Below are positions 35,662 to 47,375 of a stretch of 64,000 bases of DNA, piece by piece. The DNA is from Thermothielavioides terrestris NRRL 8126 (lineage: Eukaryota; Ascomycota; Sordariomycetes; Sordariales; Chaetomiaceae). A program made the position numbers and the translations under genes. Below the pieces are notes generated by a model. That model was not told where the DNA came from. It saw only the letters and a program-made list of their open reading frames with translations, and did not search any database. How positions within the stretch are numbered: the stretch's first letter is position 1; each line of letters begins with the position of its first letter. The DNA is taken from positions 682,001 through 746,000 of the forward strand of contig NC_016462.1 in assembly GCF_000226115.1 (NCBI RefSeq), read 5' to 3'.

Positions 35662-36837
35662 ATGGACTCGTCCAAGATTTACGACCAGGTCCGCGAGCAC
35701 TACAGCTCGGCCTCCCGCGGCACTAGCGTCAAGTACGGCGAGACGGTAGCCAAGTCCTTTGGCTACAGCGCCGAGGAGCTCGCCAGCATCCCCAAGGATG
35801 CCAACCTCGGCCTGAGCTGCGGCAACCCGCTAGCCCTCGCCAGTCTGAAGGAGGTAATGAGATCACATTCGTCAACCACCCTCTGCACCCGTCCGCCCGG
35901 CCGTAACTAACACTCCAGACAGGGCGAAACAGTGCTCGATTTTGGCAGCGGCGCCGGCTTCGACATATTCCTCGCAGCCCCTAAAGTCGGCCCGTCCGGC
36001 CGAGCTATCGGCATCGACATGAACGACGTATGATTATCCCTTTCCCCTCCCTTTACACTCCTTCGAGACAGTAACCCCCCACTTACCTTTACTAAACACC
36101 CCCCAACTCTAGGACATGCTAGCCCGGGCCAACCACATCCTCAACACCCAGCACCCCAACCTACCAGCAAACATAACCTTCCTCAAAGCCAACATCACCG
36201 CCGTCCCGCTGCCCCCGGACACGGCAGACTGCATCATCTCGAACTGCGTCATCAACCTGGTCCCGCCCGCCGACAAGCCGGCCGTGTTCCGCGAGATGCA
36301 CCGCCTGCTCCGGCCCGGCGGCCGCGTCGCCGTGTCCGACATCCTGGCCAGGCGGCCGCTGCCGGACGCGCTGCGGGCCGACATGGCGCTGTATGTCGGG
36401 TGCGTGGCCGGGGCGAGCCAGGTGGTTGAGTACGAGCGGTGGTTGGAGGAGGCTGGGTTTCGAGGTGAGTTGCGTCTTTTCCTCTCTACCCGGAGTGGTC
36501 TTCTTATGTCTGGGGTTGCTGATGGTGGACGGTTGTAATCAGACGTCATGATTGTAGACACGGGGGCCGATTTGAACGTGTATTGGGAGACGAGAGAGGA
36601 TGGGGAGAAAAAGGGGAAATGCTGCGCCCCGACTGGTGCGGCGGCTGCTGCTGCCTCCCCGGCTGGGAAATGCTGTGGTGCGCCGGCGAATGTGGGCAAT
36701 GGGGAAACTGATTTGAAGGTTGACTTGAATGAGTTTGTTGGTAAGTGAGATGTTTTCTTTGTGTCAGGTCTGCGTATCTGACCACATGCTAACTGATGTC
36801 CACAGGCTCGTATAGTATCTTTGCCGTTAAGACATGA
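35662..36837 (+). CDS. arsM: Arsenite methyltransferase (AS3MT/ArsM family)
   Basis: A SAM-dependent enzyme that methylates trivalent arsenic in the cytosol, giving methylated and volatile products. Five exons, 35662-35853, 35923-36027, 36113-36464, 36543-36740 and 36806-36837, give 292 residues, all junctions GT..AG and in frame. [18 protein letters not shown] contains the family CGNP motif (Cys53), SAM motif I is [10 protein letters not shown] (69-78), [10 protein letters not shown] carries Cys144, and YVGCVAGA carries Cys196. These three cysteines match the As(III)-binding set of the family. Two C-terminal Cys pairs (KCC at 243-244 and 260-261) flank an Ala-rich stretch and may help bind arsenic. 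The last exon adds only SYSIFAVKT. It is divergent from a bZIP gene. Patchy distribution of arsM in fungi makes past horizontal transfer possible, but nothing here proves it. Confidence 0.93.
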
Positions 36838-37859
36838 AGATACCGTCGGAGTCTTGAGGCATGAAAGAGAGGTTATTTGCTCAGCGTTTCAAGGCTGCCT
36901 GGCGTTACTCATCCACAGAACTTGATTCCAACTCAGTCTCTACGCCCACGGCTCGAACAGCTTTCTCTCACTATTTGCAAATCGCTAGAGTGCACATTGA
37001 TCACACATCTCCACTTCGTCGGCAGAATGACAACTACGTCCCGGGCCATGTCCATGTGTTCGTCTAGAACTGGTTTCATGTACTACTAGGTACTTTCGTA
37101 CATTCGCCGTGTAAACGACTGGGGAACGCTCGGGAGTCTATCCTTGGTTGCTTTAGTCTATTGATTATGCGCAAACCATTCCTGCGCTGTCTTGTGGCGG
37201 CAGATCTACGTGGAACAAGATAACTCTATGTGCAATAACGGCTCATCTCTGGAAGCGAGGGAGTCCTTGATTTGGTATCGACGGTCCCAAAAGATGAGAC
37301 GGTCTTAAGAACTTCTGGTAAAAACATAGGGCACTCGTCTTCATCCTCCACCGCCACATGCCTCAATTTCCTTGATTTTGCTCCTTTGGTCACGCACAGC
37401 TGCATTGAGCATGACGCTAAACTCTGGTGTTCTTCGACCTGCTCTTCCCAAAATAAAATATCTCGTCCAACGGTAGCTCCTCGCGTCGCAGCACTGCGTG
37501 TCTGCTGCTCTGTGGCGGTGTCTGCAACTAGCCGCCCTGTTGTGATGCTGTTGGGTGCAAAGCTGCGTGCCCTGAGCATGATTCGCTGCGTCACGATGCA
37601 GGTTTGATTGGCTTTCCCAGGATTCGTAGCCGCAACACAAGCCGACGATCGCGGTTTGGCTTGCAGGCCGACATCCGGCCTCCCGAAGCCTGATTCAACG
37701 TCAGGCATCGTTTGCCCGAACGGCTGGAGAAAGGCGGCCAACACATTGCAAGCTCTCCAGCTCGATTGCTCCTTGGAATCAATAGTTCAATATACCTGAT
37801 CCTTCTGTGCCTATCTTACGGGCCGACACGGATGTCAAACAACTCGCATTGTCTTCGCG
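36838..37859. other. Intergenic, no gene seen
   Basis: A 1-kb stretch with open frames on both strands but no domain. The last 60 bp is the leader of the next gene. Confidence 0.45.
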
Positions 37860-39219
37860 ATGCCTAGCCGAGCTGCACACCACGATGGCCCCCAAGCAAT
37901 CCGGGGCCCTCCCAAGCCGGTGTTCACTCGGAGTGAGACTCACCTCGGGGGACTAATCATGTGGCTACCACCACGAGATGGCCTAGAGACGCACGCCGAG
38001 CTCCCCGAGGGCTGCTACGACCACCCAGTGGTGATTCTGTCCCCGCAAGCGTCACCTCCAGATGATTATGTCGTGGTTTTGATTGTGGGTGTCTTGTCAC
38101 TGCGACGATGTCGTGGACTTTATCAGCTAAACAGTCAACTTACACGGCCTTGCAACTACGCAGGTGACCTCCTTCGATGAAACGGATATCCGCGACAGAT
38201 TCCCCCGCGATCGTGATGCCGCGCTGAGGAGAGCGTACTTGCCCATCCACCCAGCCAGCAACCCAGACGTAGAGACTGTTCTTCACCTTGCGGACGGCGC
38301 CGAGCTAAGCAAGAAGTCGTACGTCAACACGCGCAAGAAGCATACCGTCCCCCTCCGCATCATCCGACCCTACGTCGGCCACGGCCCCGCCGCCGCTGAA
38401 CAGTACATCCTGACCCGCGAGTCCTACCTCGCGCTAGCCCGCCACGCCAGATTTGACACCTACCTTCCCGCGACCGTCCGCGAGCCCGGCCCCCTCCTGG
38501 CCGAGCTCCCGCCGGCCGAGCGCCTCGGCCTGGAACCACCAGTCTCGCACGGCACCATGGCCGTCGCGAAAGCACCAACACCACCACTGTCTCCCATCCT
38601 GCGGGATACTTCCCCCTACACCACCCCCGCCCTCCGATCCTACCCGCCGGCCGAGCGCCTCGGCCCGGCACCACCAATCTCCTACGGCACCATCCCCGTA
38701 GCGAGAGCAGCACCACCGCCGCCACTGCCTCACCTCACGCGGGATGACTTCCTCCGCACCACCACCACGCCCGCCCTCCGACCCTACCATTACCCGTCCC
38801 GTCAAAGCCAGCACGACGCCACGCCGCTGCCGCGCTTCCACTACTCGCAACCCACAGCTCGCTACCGCGCCGGCGCCACCCTCTGGCCGGACGGCAGCGG
38901 TCTTCCCTCAGGCCGCGTCGGACCGCTCCTCCCGTTCCCTCGCAAGCTCTTGCTATACGCCATCGTCGTGTGCTTGTACTGCGGCGGCCTGTGGGCGGGC
39001 TGGGCGTACCGCGCCGAGATCGGGGCTGCATTGTTAGCCGGCGTGCGGTGGGTTGGGGCAGGCGCGCTGCGGTTGGTGAAAAGTGTTGTGGGCGGGCTGG
39101 GGCGCGCGGTGGTTTGGCTTGTGCTGTGGCTTGTGGAGGTGGGGAAGAGGGCGGGTTTGAAGGTTTGGGAGTGGTTGAGGGGTGGGCACGGTGGGAGGGT
39201 TGGACAGGCGTTGTGGTGA
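37860..39219 (+). CDS. Unrecognised fungal membrane-anchored protein
   Basis: Two exons, 37860-38084 and 38164-39219, give 426 residues. The splice joins VVVLI|VTSFDETDIRDRF in frame (intron GTGGGT..CAG). The N-terminal part (about 30-160) is globular: LGGLIMWLPPRDG, then CYDHPVVILSPQ, DYVVVLIVTSFD, HTVPLRIIRPYVG and LTRESYLALARHARF. This strand order faintly recalls PemK/MazF-like folds, but that is a weak impression. The middle holds a tandem duplication of about 45 residues (units at about 191-234 and 235-283, each with PPAERLG, then SxGT, then PALR). The C-terminus has one strong membrane segment (LLLYAIVVCLYCGGLWAGWA, about 337-356) and an amphipathic Trp/Val/Gly-rich tail. No function is assigned. 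Confidence 0.75.
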
Positions 39220-41069
39220 GGGCGCGGTTCGTTCCGGATGTGGGAGGGGAGTTGGTGTGGGAGATTGACCTGGGCGTACTGTGGGATATGTCAAATTTGT
39301 TCTGGGTAGCTACACTTGGTGGGATATGAGTTGGCAGGATGGAGATGCTGGGCAGACACTCGGACTCGTTCCCGGAATGCGCTCTCGAAGCCCGGAAAGG
39401 CGACCAAGACCTTGCAACTGTTTGATGGCGCATAGCCTGGGTCATCGTAACGACTGACGACCGGTAGTTGTACGGTTTGAATAGTGTAAGCTGCCACCTG
39501 AAGCCTCTACGTATCCTTGGACTCGGCGCATTTTTGCTTGCATGGGCGACTGCATCTTCTGTGCAGAGCTTCGACCGTCAAGGGCTGCGTCCAGCAATTT
39601 CAAACGTCGTTGCCGCCGTCGGCTACAACGCGCTGTGACAATCATCTAGCACATGCCAGGCAAGAGGGAATCCGCGGGCAGGGTGAGGTTTGTAAACCGG
39701 AAGCTGTCTCACGGTGGAACATGAACTCTGCAACGTCCGTCAGTACCCAGACCTTCGGCGAATGATCATGCTATGTAACGGGTGAGTTGGGTATGTATGT
39801 ACAGTACCTGGGTGTACAACGCTCCTGGGAAAGCTCATGAGGGCAAACGGGCCCCTAGGAAGACGTACCCCTGAAACGGACCAGCAGCTCAGGGGCTGTG
39901 CTCCCATGACCACGACAAAACTCCCCGCCTCCTCCATCTCGGGCGCCTCCTCGCCTGGGCCGACTCGCATCTAACACTGGGGTAAGGCAGACCATCTCAC
40001 ATCTTTGGCAGTGAGCGATTTTCCAAGGGGAGCCTGATGTTAGGAGAAGGTCATACTCAGAAGGCTTGGCCAACCTTCGGGGGCCATTGGTATGGCATAT
40101 TCGGGCTGTGTTTGGAAACGTCGCTCGTGTAGCGTCGAGACCGGCTTTACACGGGAGATACCAAGTATGGAGGCTCGGCGCGGGAACGAAGTCTGCCTGA
40201 TAGTTGACCTTGCCGGTCGGCAGCACCTCAATGGTTCCGTCCTAGACTCAGCCACCAGATTTTGAAAGGAAGGATTTGGAATCGCCAAACCGCGGCAATT
40301 GGCATTGGGCGTTCCCGGTTATCCCCGGGGAGGCAGATCGTCGGTGGTCCTGTCCGTCAGATCCCATCATCAGGGGTGCAAAGGTCCTTTGTCGCGGCCG
40401 AGCTTGCTGTCGCGTGTCTCTTCCCCCCCTTCCCCCGATGTCACCTCGTAGCAGAACATCTCCCTGGAGACGGGCAAGGACCGGGATTGAGACCCTGATC
40501 GAGCCTCCCAAATCGGGGCAACTACTGTATTGTCCACCAACGGTTCCGTACACAGGAGGATGCTGTACAACAGTGTCGCTGCCCGTCATCAGATTCATTC
40601 ATGTCACCGGTGTCCGCAAGGGGGAGGCTCAAGTTGATTCAGCGTCGGGCCGCAACACGGCAATATCTGGACAGCACACGGCAAGAACGGAAGACAGCGG
40701 CAACGGCAACTCGCCAAACCGAGCACAGCCCCAACGAAGGTGCCGGTATCCGGATCGGGAAGGCGCGAGCAACAGCGTAAGGAACTTTGCCCCATGATTG
40801 GGATGGTCAGCAAATTGGAGGCTTATTTTTCCATTATTATTTTTTTCCTTTTTTTTTGTTTTTACAGAGACATTTTCTTCCTGTCGGCGCAGTCACGCCG
40901 CCGAAGCTGTGCCTCGCCCTGCCAAGGTGTGAGAGGCAGAAAGCTGACTTGATATTTGTTAACGTGTGAGCGCCATTCATATCCATCGTATTGACAGTGA
41001 GTGGGCTGTGCTTGGGTGCCCACCAATGAGACTGGCTAGTGCAAAACGTCCCCGCGTTCCCGCAGTGGG
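39220..41069. other. Intergenic, left flank of the AT-rich island
   Basis: 1.85 kb of normal-composition DNA. Open frames such as 40,276-40,797 have no domain or consistent codon bias. A T-rich tract is at about 40,828-40,864. It shows no RIP-type decay up to the inverted repeat at 41,086. Confidence 0.45.
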
Positions 41070-41079
41070 GCGCCATGAC
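41070..41079 (+). repeat. 10-bp direct repeat, candidate target-site duplication (left)
   Basis: GCGCCATGAC, repeated exactly at 55093-55102. Both copies lie just outside the inverted repeats that bound the island (6 bp away on the left, 4 bp on the right). A 9-11 bp duplication is typical of MULE-type transposons. Confidence 0.5.
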
Positions 41080-41085
41080 GGTCAT

Positions 41086-41116
41086 GGTTATAGAGGTCCC
41101 GCCAAGACTAATTTCC
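41086..41116 (+). repeat. Terminal inverted repeat, left copy
   Basis: A 31-bp sequence beginning GGTTATAGAGGTCCCGCC and ending CTAATTTCC. Its reverse complement is present at 55058-55088 with a single mismatch (A here, C in the other copy, at position 22). Confidence 0.75.
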
Positions 41117-42489
41117 CACCCCTGTCAACTCCACCCCCCCACCACAACTCGAAGTACTATAGCAGTACCGGCAGGGGCCCTCGCGCATATTCCGGGGTAC
41201 TACGCGCTTAAGGGTAGGTAGCAGCGCGCTTACCGCTATTGGCTAGCTGCAGGTCATCGCCGTATCTACGCTATATTAGTTAAGTCCACGTAGTAGGTGA
41301 TATAACCTACCTTAGAGCTACCGCCATCTTACTATATAAGAATAGGTTATATATAGAGGCTATAGCTGGGCTAGGGAAGTATAAGACTATATTTGACCTA
41401 GGCAGAGCCTAGCTAGCTACTAGGTAGTAGTAGAAACGTATTAAAATAAAAGAATTGAACTTAAATATCTACTTTACCTTTATCCTTACCCTTATCCTTA
41501 CTACCCTTTCTACTCTAAATTTCCTTATACTATACTAATTAGCTACTAGCTAGCTATAAAGTAAAGGTATAATATATTTATAATATTCTACTTAATATTT
41601 ATAAGGTACTTATATATCTAGGTTAGGGCTTTAGTATATCGCTTAGCCTCTTCTAAGGTATTTCGAGCTAGCTAAGCTAACTTCTTAATAGCGGTAGCTA
41701 GCTACTTGGTAATTATAGCCTAGTGCTCCGCCGCTAGAGCGACTCTCTCCTTAATGCTCTACTAGGGCTTAGCCCTAGTGAGCAAGAGGTAAGCTATAGA
41801 GATAGTAGAAGCGCTAGACGTAGATATATTGGCGCTAGCTAGGGGCAAGGCAATAGTAGTCTCTTTATATATTATACCTTTTAATACTAGTTAGTTAGGT
41901 ATAAATATAAGGTAGCTATAGAGCTATATAGCTTATAAATAGTTATAACTAAACGCCTACCCTATACCTTAAGGTCGATAGGTAGGGGCTTGTCCTTATT
42001 GACTTTAAGGACTTACTTATACTATTTAACAATCTTTAGTTAAATTATAGAGGGTAGCTACTAGTAGCTTATTAGTACTAGACTAGTAGTTGTTCGTTAG
42101 TTAATATTACTTATAAAAACGTAGGACTTAGTATAGCCCTACTTAGTATACTCCTAGTATATATTACCTAGATCTATATACTAGTTAGCGAATATAAATC
42201 TAATATATTAAAAAATATAATACTATACTTACTCTCTTAGAAGTAGTAGGCCTATATATCCCTATTATAGATATATATAACGTAGACTATATATAGTACC
42301 GCCTACACCTCACTATAGTTAGGCTCCTCCTTCTTCTTCTTCTTTATCTACCTAACGTTAACTAGCTATTAACTAATACCTAAATAGCACTCTTTACTAA
42401 AGACTTTGTACCTAAGGACCTAGCTAGGCGCTTCTAAAGGTTGTTAGGTATAACTAGCTTAGACTTGTCTTTGTTAGCGAAGGTAGTAG

Positions 42490-42846
42490 GGGCAGTAGAG
42501 GGGGCGACTAGAGCAGGGGGGGCAAGGGGAGTAGGGGGGGCTAGCTACTTACTAACAATGTTCTTGCTACTAGTACTAGTATTAGTGGTAGTAGTAGGCA
42601 TAGGGTATATATAGGAGCGCTACTACTATTGGCTAGGGGCGGCAAGGGCTAGAGAGGTGGGGGGGGCTAGCTACTTATTAGTAGCGTCCTTGCTACTAGT
42701 GCTAATATTAGTAGTAGTAGTAGGCGTAAAATATATAGAGTAGGCGTAAAAGCGCTACTACTACTGGCTAAGGGCAGCGGGAGGGGCGGCGGCTAGGGTA
42801 GGGGGGGCGGTAGGAGCTAGCTACTTGCTAGTAGCGCCCTCGTTAA

Positions 42847-42879
<33 letters not shown>

Positions 42880-43040
42880 GCGTAGAGCGTATAGGGCGTA
42901 CAAAGCGGGGCCAAAGGCGCTACTACTACTAGTCAAAGGCAGTAGGAGGGTTAGCGGCGAAGGCCGGGGGGGCGGTGGGAGCTAGCTACTCACTAGTAGT
43001 AGGAGCGTCGTTGTTAATAGTAGTAGGGGGGTTGTTCTCC
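42490..43040. repeat. Degenerate tandem repeat with GTA trinucleotide tract
   Basis: About four copies of a 128-162 bp unit, each starting GCTAGCTACT at about 42,540, 42,668, 42,819 and 42,981, with runs of G and of AGT/TAC. A (GTA)n tract spans about 42,847-42,880. It lies 3' of the transposase relic in that relic's orientation, and on the minus strand would encode Ser/Thr/Ala/Pro-rich low-complexity protein, so it may be the decayed C-terminal part. Confidence 0.5.
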
Positions 43041-44779
43041 TTATATAGCTCTATATCGTTGTATTTGAAGTTGCTATATAACTCAATTAGCTATTGCCAA
43101 TTGTAATACTACCGCTACTACCGCGATTTCGACCGATTTTTCGACTTAACCGACTTATAGAGTATATAAAAAGTATAGATTAAAGCTATAATATAGCTAA
43201 TTAGCTTCCTAGCGATAGCAACGATAGAAATAGCTTTAAATCAATTTATACAACAGTAGTATAGGTAGGTAGGTAGGCGGCAATGGCTATAGCTACGAGG
43301 TTAGAAGAAAGAAAGGAAGAAGAAGTAGGCAAAAGGCTTTAAGGTAGTAGAAAAAGCTGTAGCCTACGTACCTATATAGTTCTTAAAGAATCGAAGGTTT
43401 CAATATCAATTGTATAGAGTAAACATTGTTTATTTTTTAGAATTATTTAACTATAAAGTATCCTAACCAGTAGTAGAATAGTAGCTAGCTAGTACCTCCT
43501 CTATATTTATATTCCTTCTCTAGTTTCTTTATAAAGCTAAGCTTAGGGGTTAGAATGAAATTTCTATTTATCTACGATTTTATATAGTATTAAGCCTACT
43601 TTTAGAAACTTCGATCAACTCTATAAAGTTCGTCCTAGGGCTAAGACTTAGACCACTAGTAACACTTACTATATCTTAGCATTATAGAAACTCCTTTCTA
43701 AATACGCTAATCGGCTAGAAACTAAGTAACTCGCTTATAGTCTAGTAGCTAGCTAGCTACTAATCCTTTAACTTCTAGCTATCAGTTATTACAAAGTTCC
43801 TTAAAGTTGGAAATAGCAATAAGGACGTAAGGTAGTACAGTCTAGTGGCTAGCTAGTACTCAACTAGAGAACTATATATTACTACTTATTACTAAGATAT
43901 AAACGAAGGAATATCTAACCTTTAAACCTATTATAGATCCTCCTAAACCTTGCCCAATAGCTTCCCTAAAATACGGTCGAGATCCTTTTATAAGCTATAT
44001 ATTGTCTATACGTTATCCTAGATCCTATATATCGTAGTTTATAGCAACTATATTAGCTCCTAGACCTATAGGAATAGGTACTATATAACAGAGACCTTAT
44101 CTAAGCTAGTAAGATCTACCGGCTATAGAACGACGCTATAGTATATCCTAAACCCCTTCGCTTCTAAGATACTAACCAACTACTTAAAGTGCTTTAGCTA
44201 CAACAAGTTCGTTAACAAGTGATAATACCAAATATACGAGCAGGGGAGCAACCAGCTCCTAAACTATATACACCTATAGCGAGGGATGCCAACTAGCTCT
44301 GGAATTAGAGTATCCTATAAGAGCTAAGCTACTTGATCCACCTAGTTGACTACGTTGTAGTAGTCTAGGTTATAGCGTTCGTCTAGAGTAGCCTACCTAA
44401 GTGTAGAGACCTTAGTAGCAATGTCGGTAGCACCTTAGGCAATTAGTTGTAGTAGCTAGACAGCTACTACACCGCTTCGCCACTATCTATCGTTGTACTA
44501 TAGACTAGGGAACTAATCTAGTATAAAAACGCTATTGAAGTCGAGAGGCTTATTAGCATTGAACTGCTTATATACTATCAACAGCTTATACACGATTAGT
44601 ACTTAAGCCCACTTAGGTAGCCTGTTAAAGCCTTAGCTATTAAACCGCTCTATATATATAGCTAGAAGTATATAATTAAGACTCCTAAACTTAGCCTATA
44701 TTACCTTGTTTTAGTAGTCTTATATATAGTGATCAAGGTAGATAATCAAACTAGTAAAAGAGAAGGTGCTAGGCATCTA

Positions 44780-45420
44780 CTACTTTAGTATAGGCTTAGC
44801 GTTCTTAACCTTCGAGTACTATCCTTCAACTATATTTGTTATAGTAATCTAGTAGAGCAAGGGGGTCACGTCTTGTACCTAATATACCTATAGTCAAGTA
44901 TTATTTAGCCAATTGTTCTTCAAATACTGTTTAAGCCTATCGGTACTAGCGTAAGCAATAGCAGCCTTAACAGACTCTATATAGCCTTTTTCCGAACAAC
45001 GGCTTAGAAGAGTAGCCGCTATATAGCCAAGGCACTCTTTGTTAGTACCAATCTAGCGCTTCAAAGTCTTTTAGCAATACTTTATACAAAGGAGATGTTG
45101 TATATATAGAAGGCTATACTCATTGTAGCTAAATGCCTCCTAGATAGTAAGTTGTTTGGCTATAGAGTCGTCGATAATTATATATTTTAAAAGCTAGCCT
45201 CTATTAGCTACTCCCCTATACTACTCTAGCAATATACCTAAGTATACTACGATACTATTAGCAGTCTACCTCTCTATAAAGAAGTAAATAGAAGAGAGCT
45301 AATAGCCGTTGAAGTCCTAAACTATAATTGTAAATAGATGCCAATCGCTATAGATAATCTTATAAATAGCATCTATAATCGACAGTTGACTATACTTCTT
45401 AAGTATATCCAATAGCTCTT
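44780..45420 (-). pseudogene. RIP-inactivated transposase relic, MULE-like
   Basis: Read on the minus strand and taking TAG/TAA/TGA as former Gln or Trp codons, one frame gives IIDAIYKIIYSDWHLFTIIV, then FNGY and SSIYFFIE, then YIIIDDSIAKQLTIQEAFSY, YIQHLLCIKYC and later IESVKAAIAYASTDRLKQYL. The order (an Asp on a beta strand in IIVxDFNG, a second Asp in IIIDD followed by a helix, then an LCIxYC segment resembling the CxxH region) is that of MULE/Hop-type transposases. The relic probably continues on both sides (about 43,000-46,450) but is too decayed to delimit. The family call is by eye and could be another DDE family. Confidence 0.45.
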
Positions 45421-46489
45421 TATATACAAAGACTAACGTAGAGGAGTTCTTGCTAAGGACAGTTAGCGCCTTATACTTGTACTGATCAATATAGGACAGT
45501 AGCTAGGCAACGGCTTCTATAAATTCTAGCTCCTTAAGAACTTTATAGGACTATATCTTTCGATTGTTACGTTTACCGAGCTTAAAAGACCTACGAAGAT
45601 TAGCAATCTCCCTTATTATAATATACTAGCTACCTACAAAGTAAAGGCGTGCCCTAGCCTTAGGGGTTTCAGTATAGCTATACAACTAGTATTCTACTAC
45701 ACTGTCGCTATATCTAGAGGAGAGAAGGTAGGCGATATACTCTAGAATAGTGTATAGGCGTTTAACTATCTTAATAGCTTCTATTAAGTGGTTATAGCTA
45801 TAGCGAATGTCGATATCAACGATACTATCTTTATATAGAACCTAGTAGAGAGTATAGCGGTATAGCTCTATATTCTATAATGCCTTGTTGCATTGGCCTT
45901 GCCCTTTCGTCTTTTATAGCGTCTTCTAAAGGAGGCACTAGAATATAGTCTTCTTTTACCGCTACCTTAGGGCGTCTCTCTAGCTATAGAAATACGATAC
46001 CTAGCGCTATTCGGCTTACTAAACTATATATAGGAGGGTAAACTAGCCCTCTTTGAACTAGCGTTCCTAGATCTCTACAATATTATTAGGAATTATAAGG
46101 CCGCTATTTAGCGCCCTAGCCTCTAGTTTAGATAGGCGAATTAGGGATAGATGCCTATACCTACGTCTAGAAACCTCTTCTAAGGAACTATCTTCCTTAA
46201 AGGACAATACAGAGCTACTAAGTAGCTAGGCAGAGGCTAGAGCAAGACTAGGAATACTATTTAATTATAATAATTGTAGGATCAGAGGCTTAGGGATAGG
46301 GAGGAGCTAGGGCAGTACCTACTAAGTAGCTAGATCGAGGTCGAGTTCGATAGGTATATATTCTAGGACTAAAGAGCTTACTATAGGTATAGCATTAGCA
46401 ATTTAACGCTAGTAATCAAATTTGCTATTTAACTAAATAGCATTTATATATTAAGGGAGACTAAAGGCGCTAATAGGCTACGAATACTA

Positions 46490-46567
46490 TATTGTTTTAT
46501 TGCTAGCTACGTAGTATATCGTTTTATAGCTAACTATATAAAGCAAGCTAGTCTATAGCGGGATACT
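46490..46567. repeat. Partial minisatellite unit left of the retrotransposon
   Basis: This holds GCTAGCTACGTAGTATATCG and ends AAGCTAGTCTATAGCGGGATACT-like, matching the end of the 116-bp units found right of the retrotransposon at 54,137-54,780. It shows the retrotransposon inserted into this array. Confidence 0.6.
46563..46567 (+). repeat. Target-site duplication ATACT (left)
   Basis: ATACT directly before the left LTR equals ATACT at 54137-54141 directly after the right LTR, the 5-bp duplication expected of Ty3/gypsy integration. Confidence 0.8.
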
Positions 46568-46816
46568 TGTAACGTACTGGCCTTATGGCGTCTGCAGATA
46601 AGCGCACGATGTTCTATTCAACTACCTTAAGGAAAGGAAAAGGAGAAGTATAGGCTACGGTCCTCGTGTACAGAGTTTTCAGGGGCTCGCGGAGTAGGTT
46701 CGGGCCGACGTTATTCCAGGCGCGAGGCGGGCCCGCTATAGGTCCGCCCTAGGGCCACCGTGGATCCTAGGTATAGCCCCTATATACCTAGCCTAGGTAT
46801 AGCCTAGTCTGTAATA
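46568..46816 (-). repeat. LTR (3' LTR in element orientation)
   Basis: A 249-bp direct repeat of 53888-54136. It shares long blocks such as AACGTACT..GATGTTCTATTCAACTAC and CTCGCGGAGTAGGTTCGGGC. Differences are mainly transitions. Confidence 0.9.
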
Positions 46817-47375
46817 TACCCCCCCCGCCCCGCTAGGCGGTCGAGATAGGGTATATACGACGCTGTATCGAGCATCGGCGTAGTCGAGTTCAGGGTAGTT
46901 GCCTGCTAAGGTCTTACCATTTGTGGCCGTCCTACTGCCTAGGCTCGAGTTGTTTGTTTATATCGCCCTAGTAAGCTGCTGATTAGCCCCCTCCTCTCCT
47001 TATATATTTATATAGAGCAACTACGCTATATTGGGTATACCTATTGATTGTATACGATTTGACCTTACTCGTTGCTATTAAAAGCCCTTCTTCTTATATA
47101 ACCCAACTTCCTCGCGTTTCCCTCCTATACTCAACGTATATATCCCCCTCCCTTTTTACGATCTAGTTTCTTCCCTTTTCGTATACCAATAACATCCCCC
47201 TATCTCGCCTCGTATACGTTCCCCTCCTCCTATATTCTCTCTATATATCTGTCTATATCCTCGAGCACACTATTTATTTCCACCTTAGCTTTGGCCAAAG
47301 TCTTTTCGTCCTCCGCCTTAATAGCGATATAGTTCCTAAAACTCGTTTATCGTATTTATATATAGGATCGCTAAA

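Noticed and set aside
40276..40797. Plus-strand open frame of 173 codons left of the island
   Set aside because: No domain, poor codon bias, and overlapping open frames on the other strand.
42840..42885. CRISPR-like regular repeats
   Set aside because: It is a simple GTA trinucleotide tract inside degenerate tandem repeats in a eukaryote; there is no repeat-spacer pattern.
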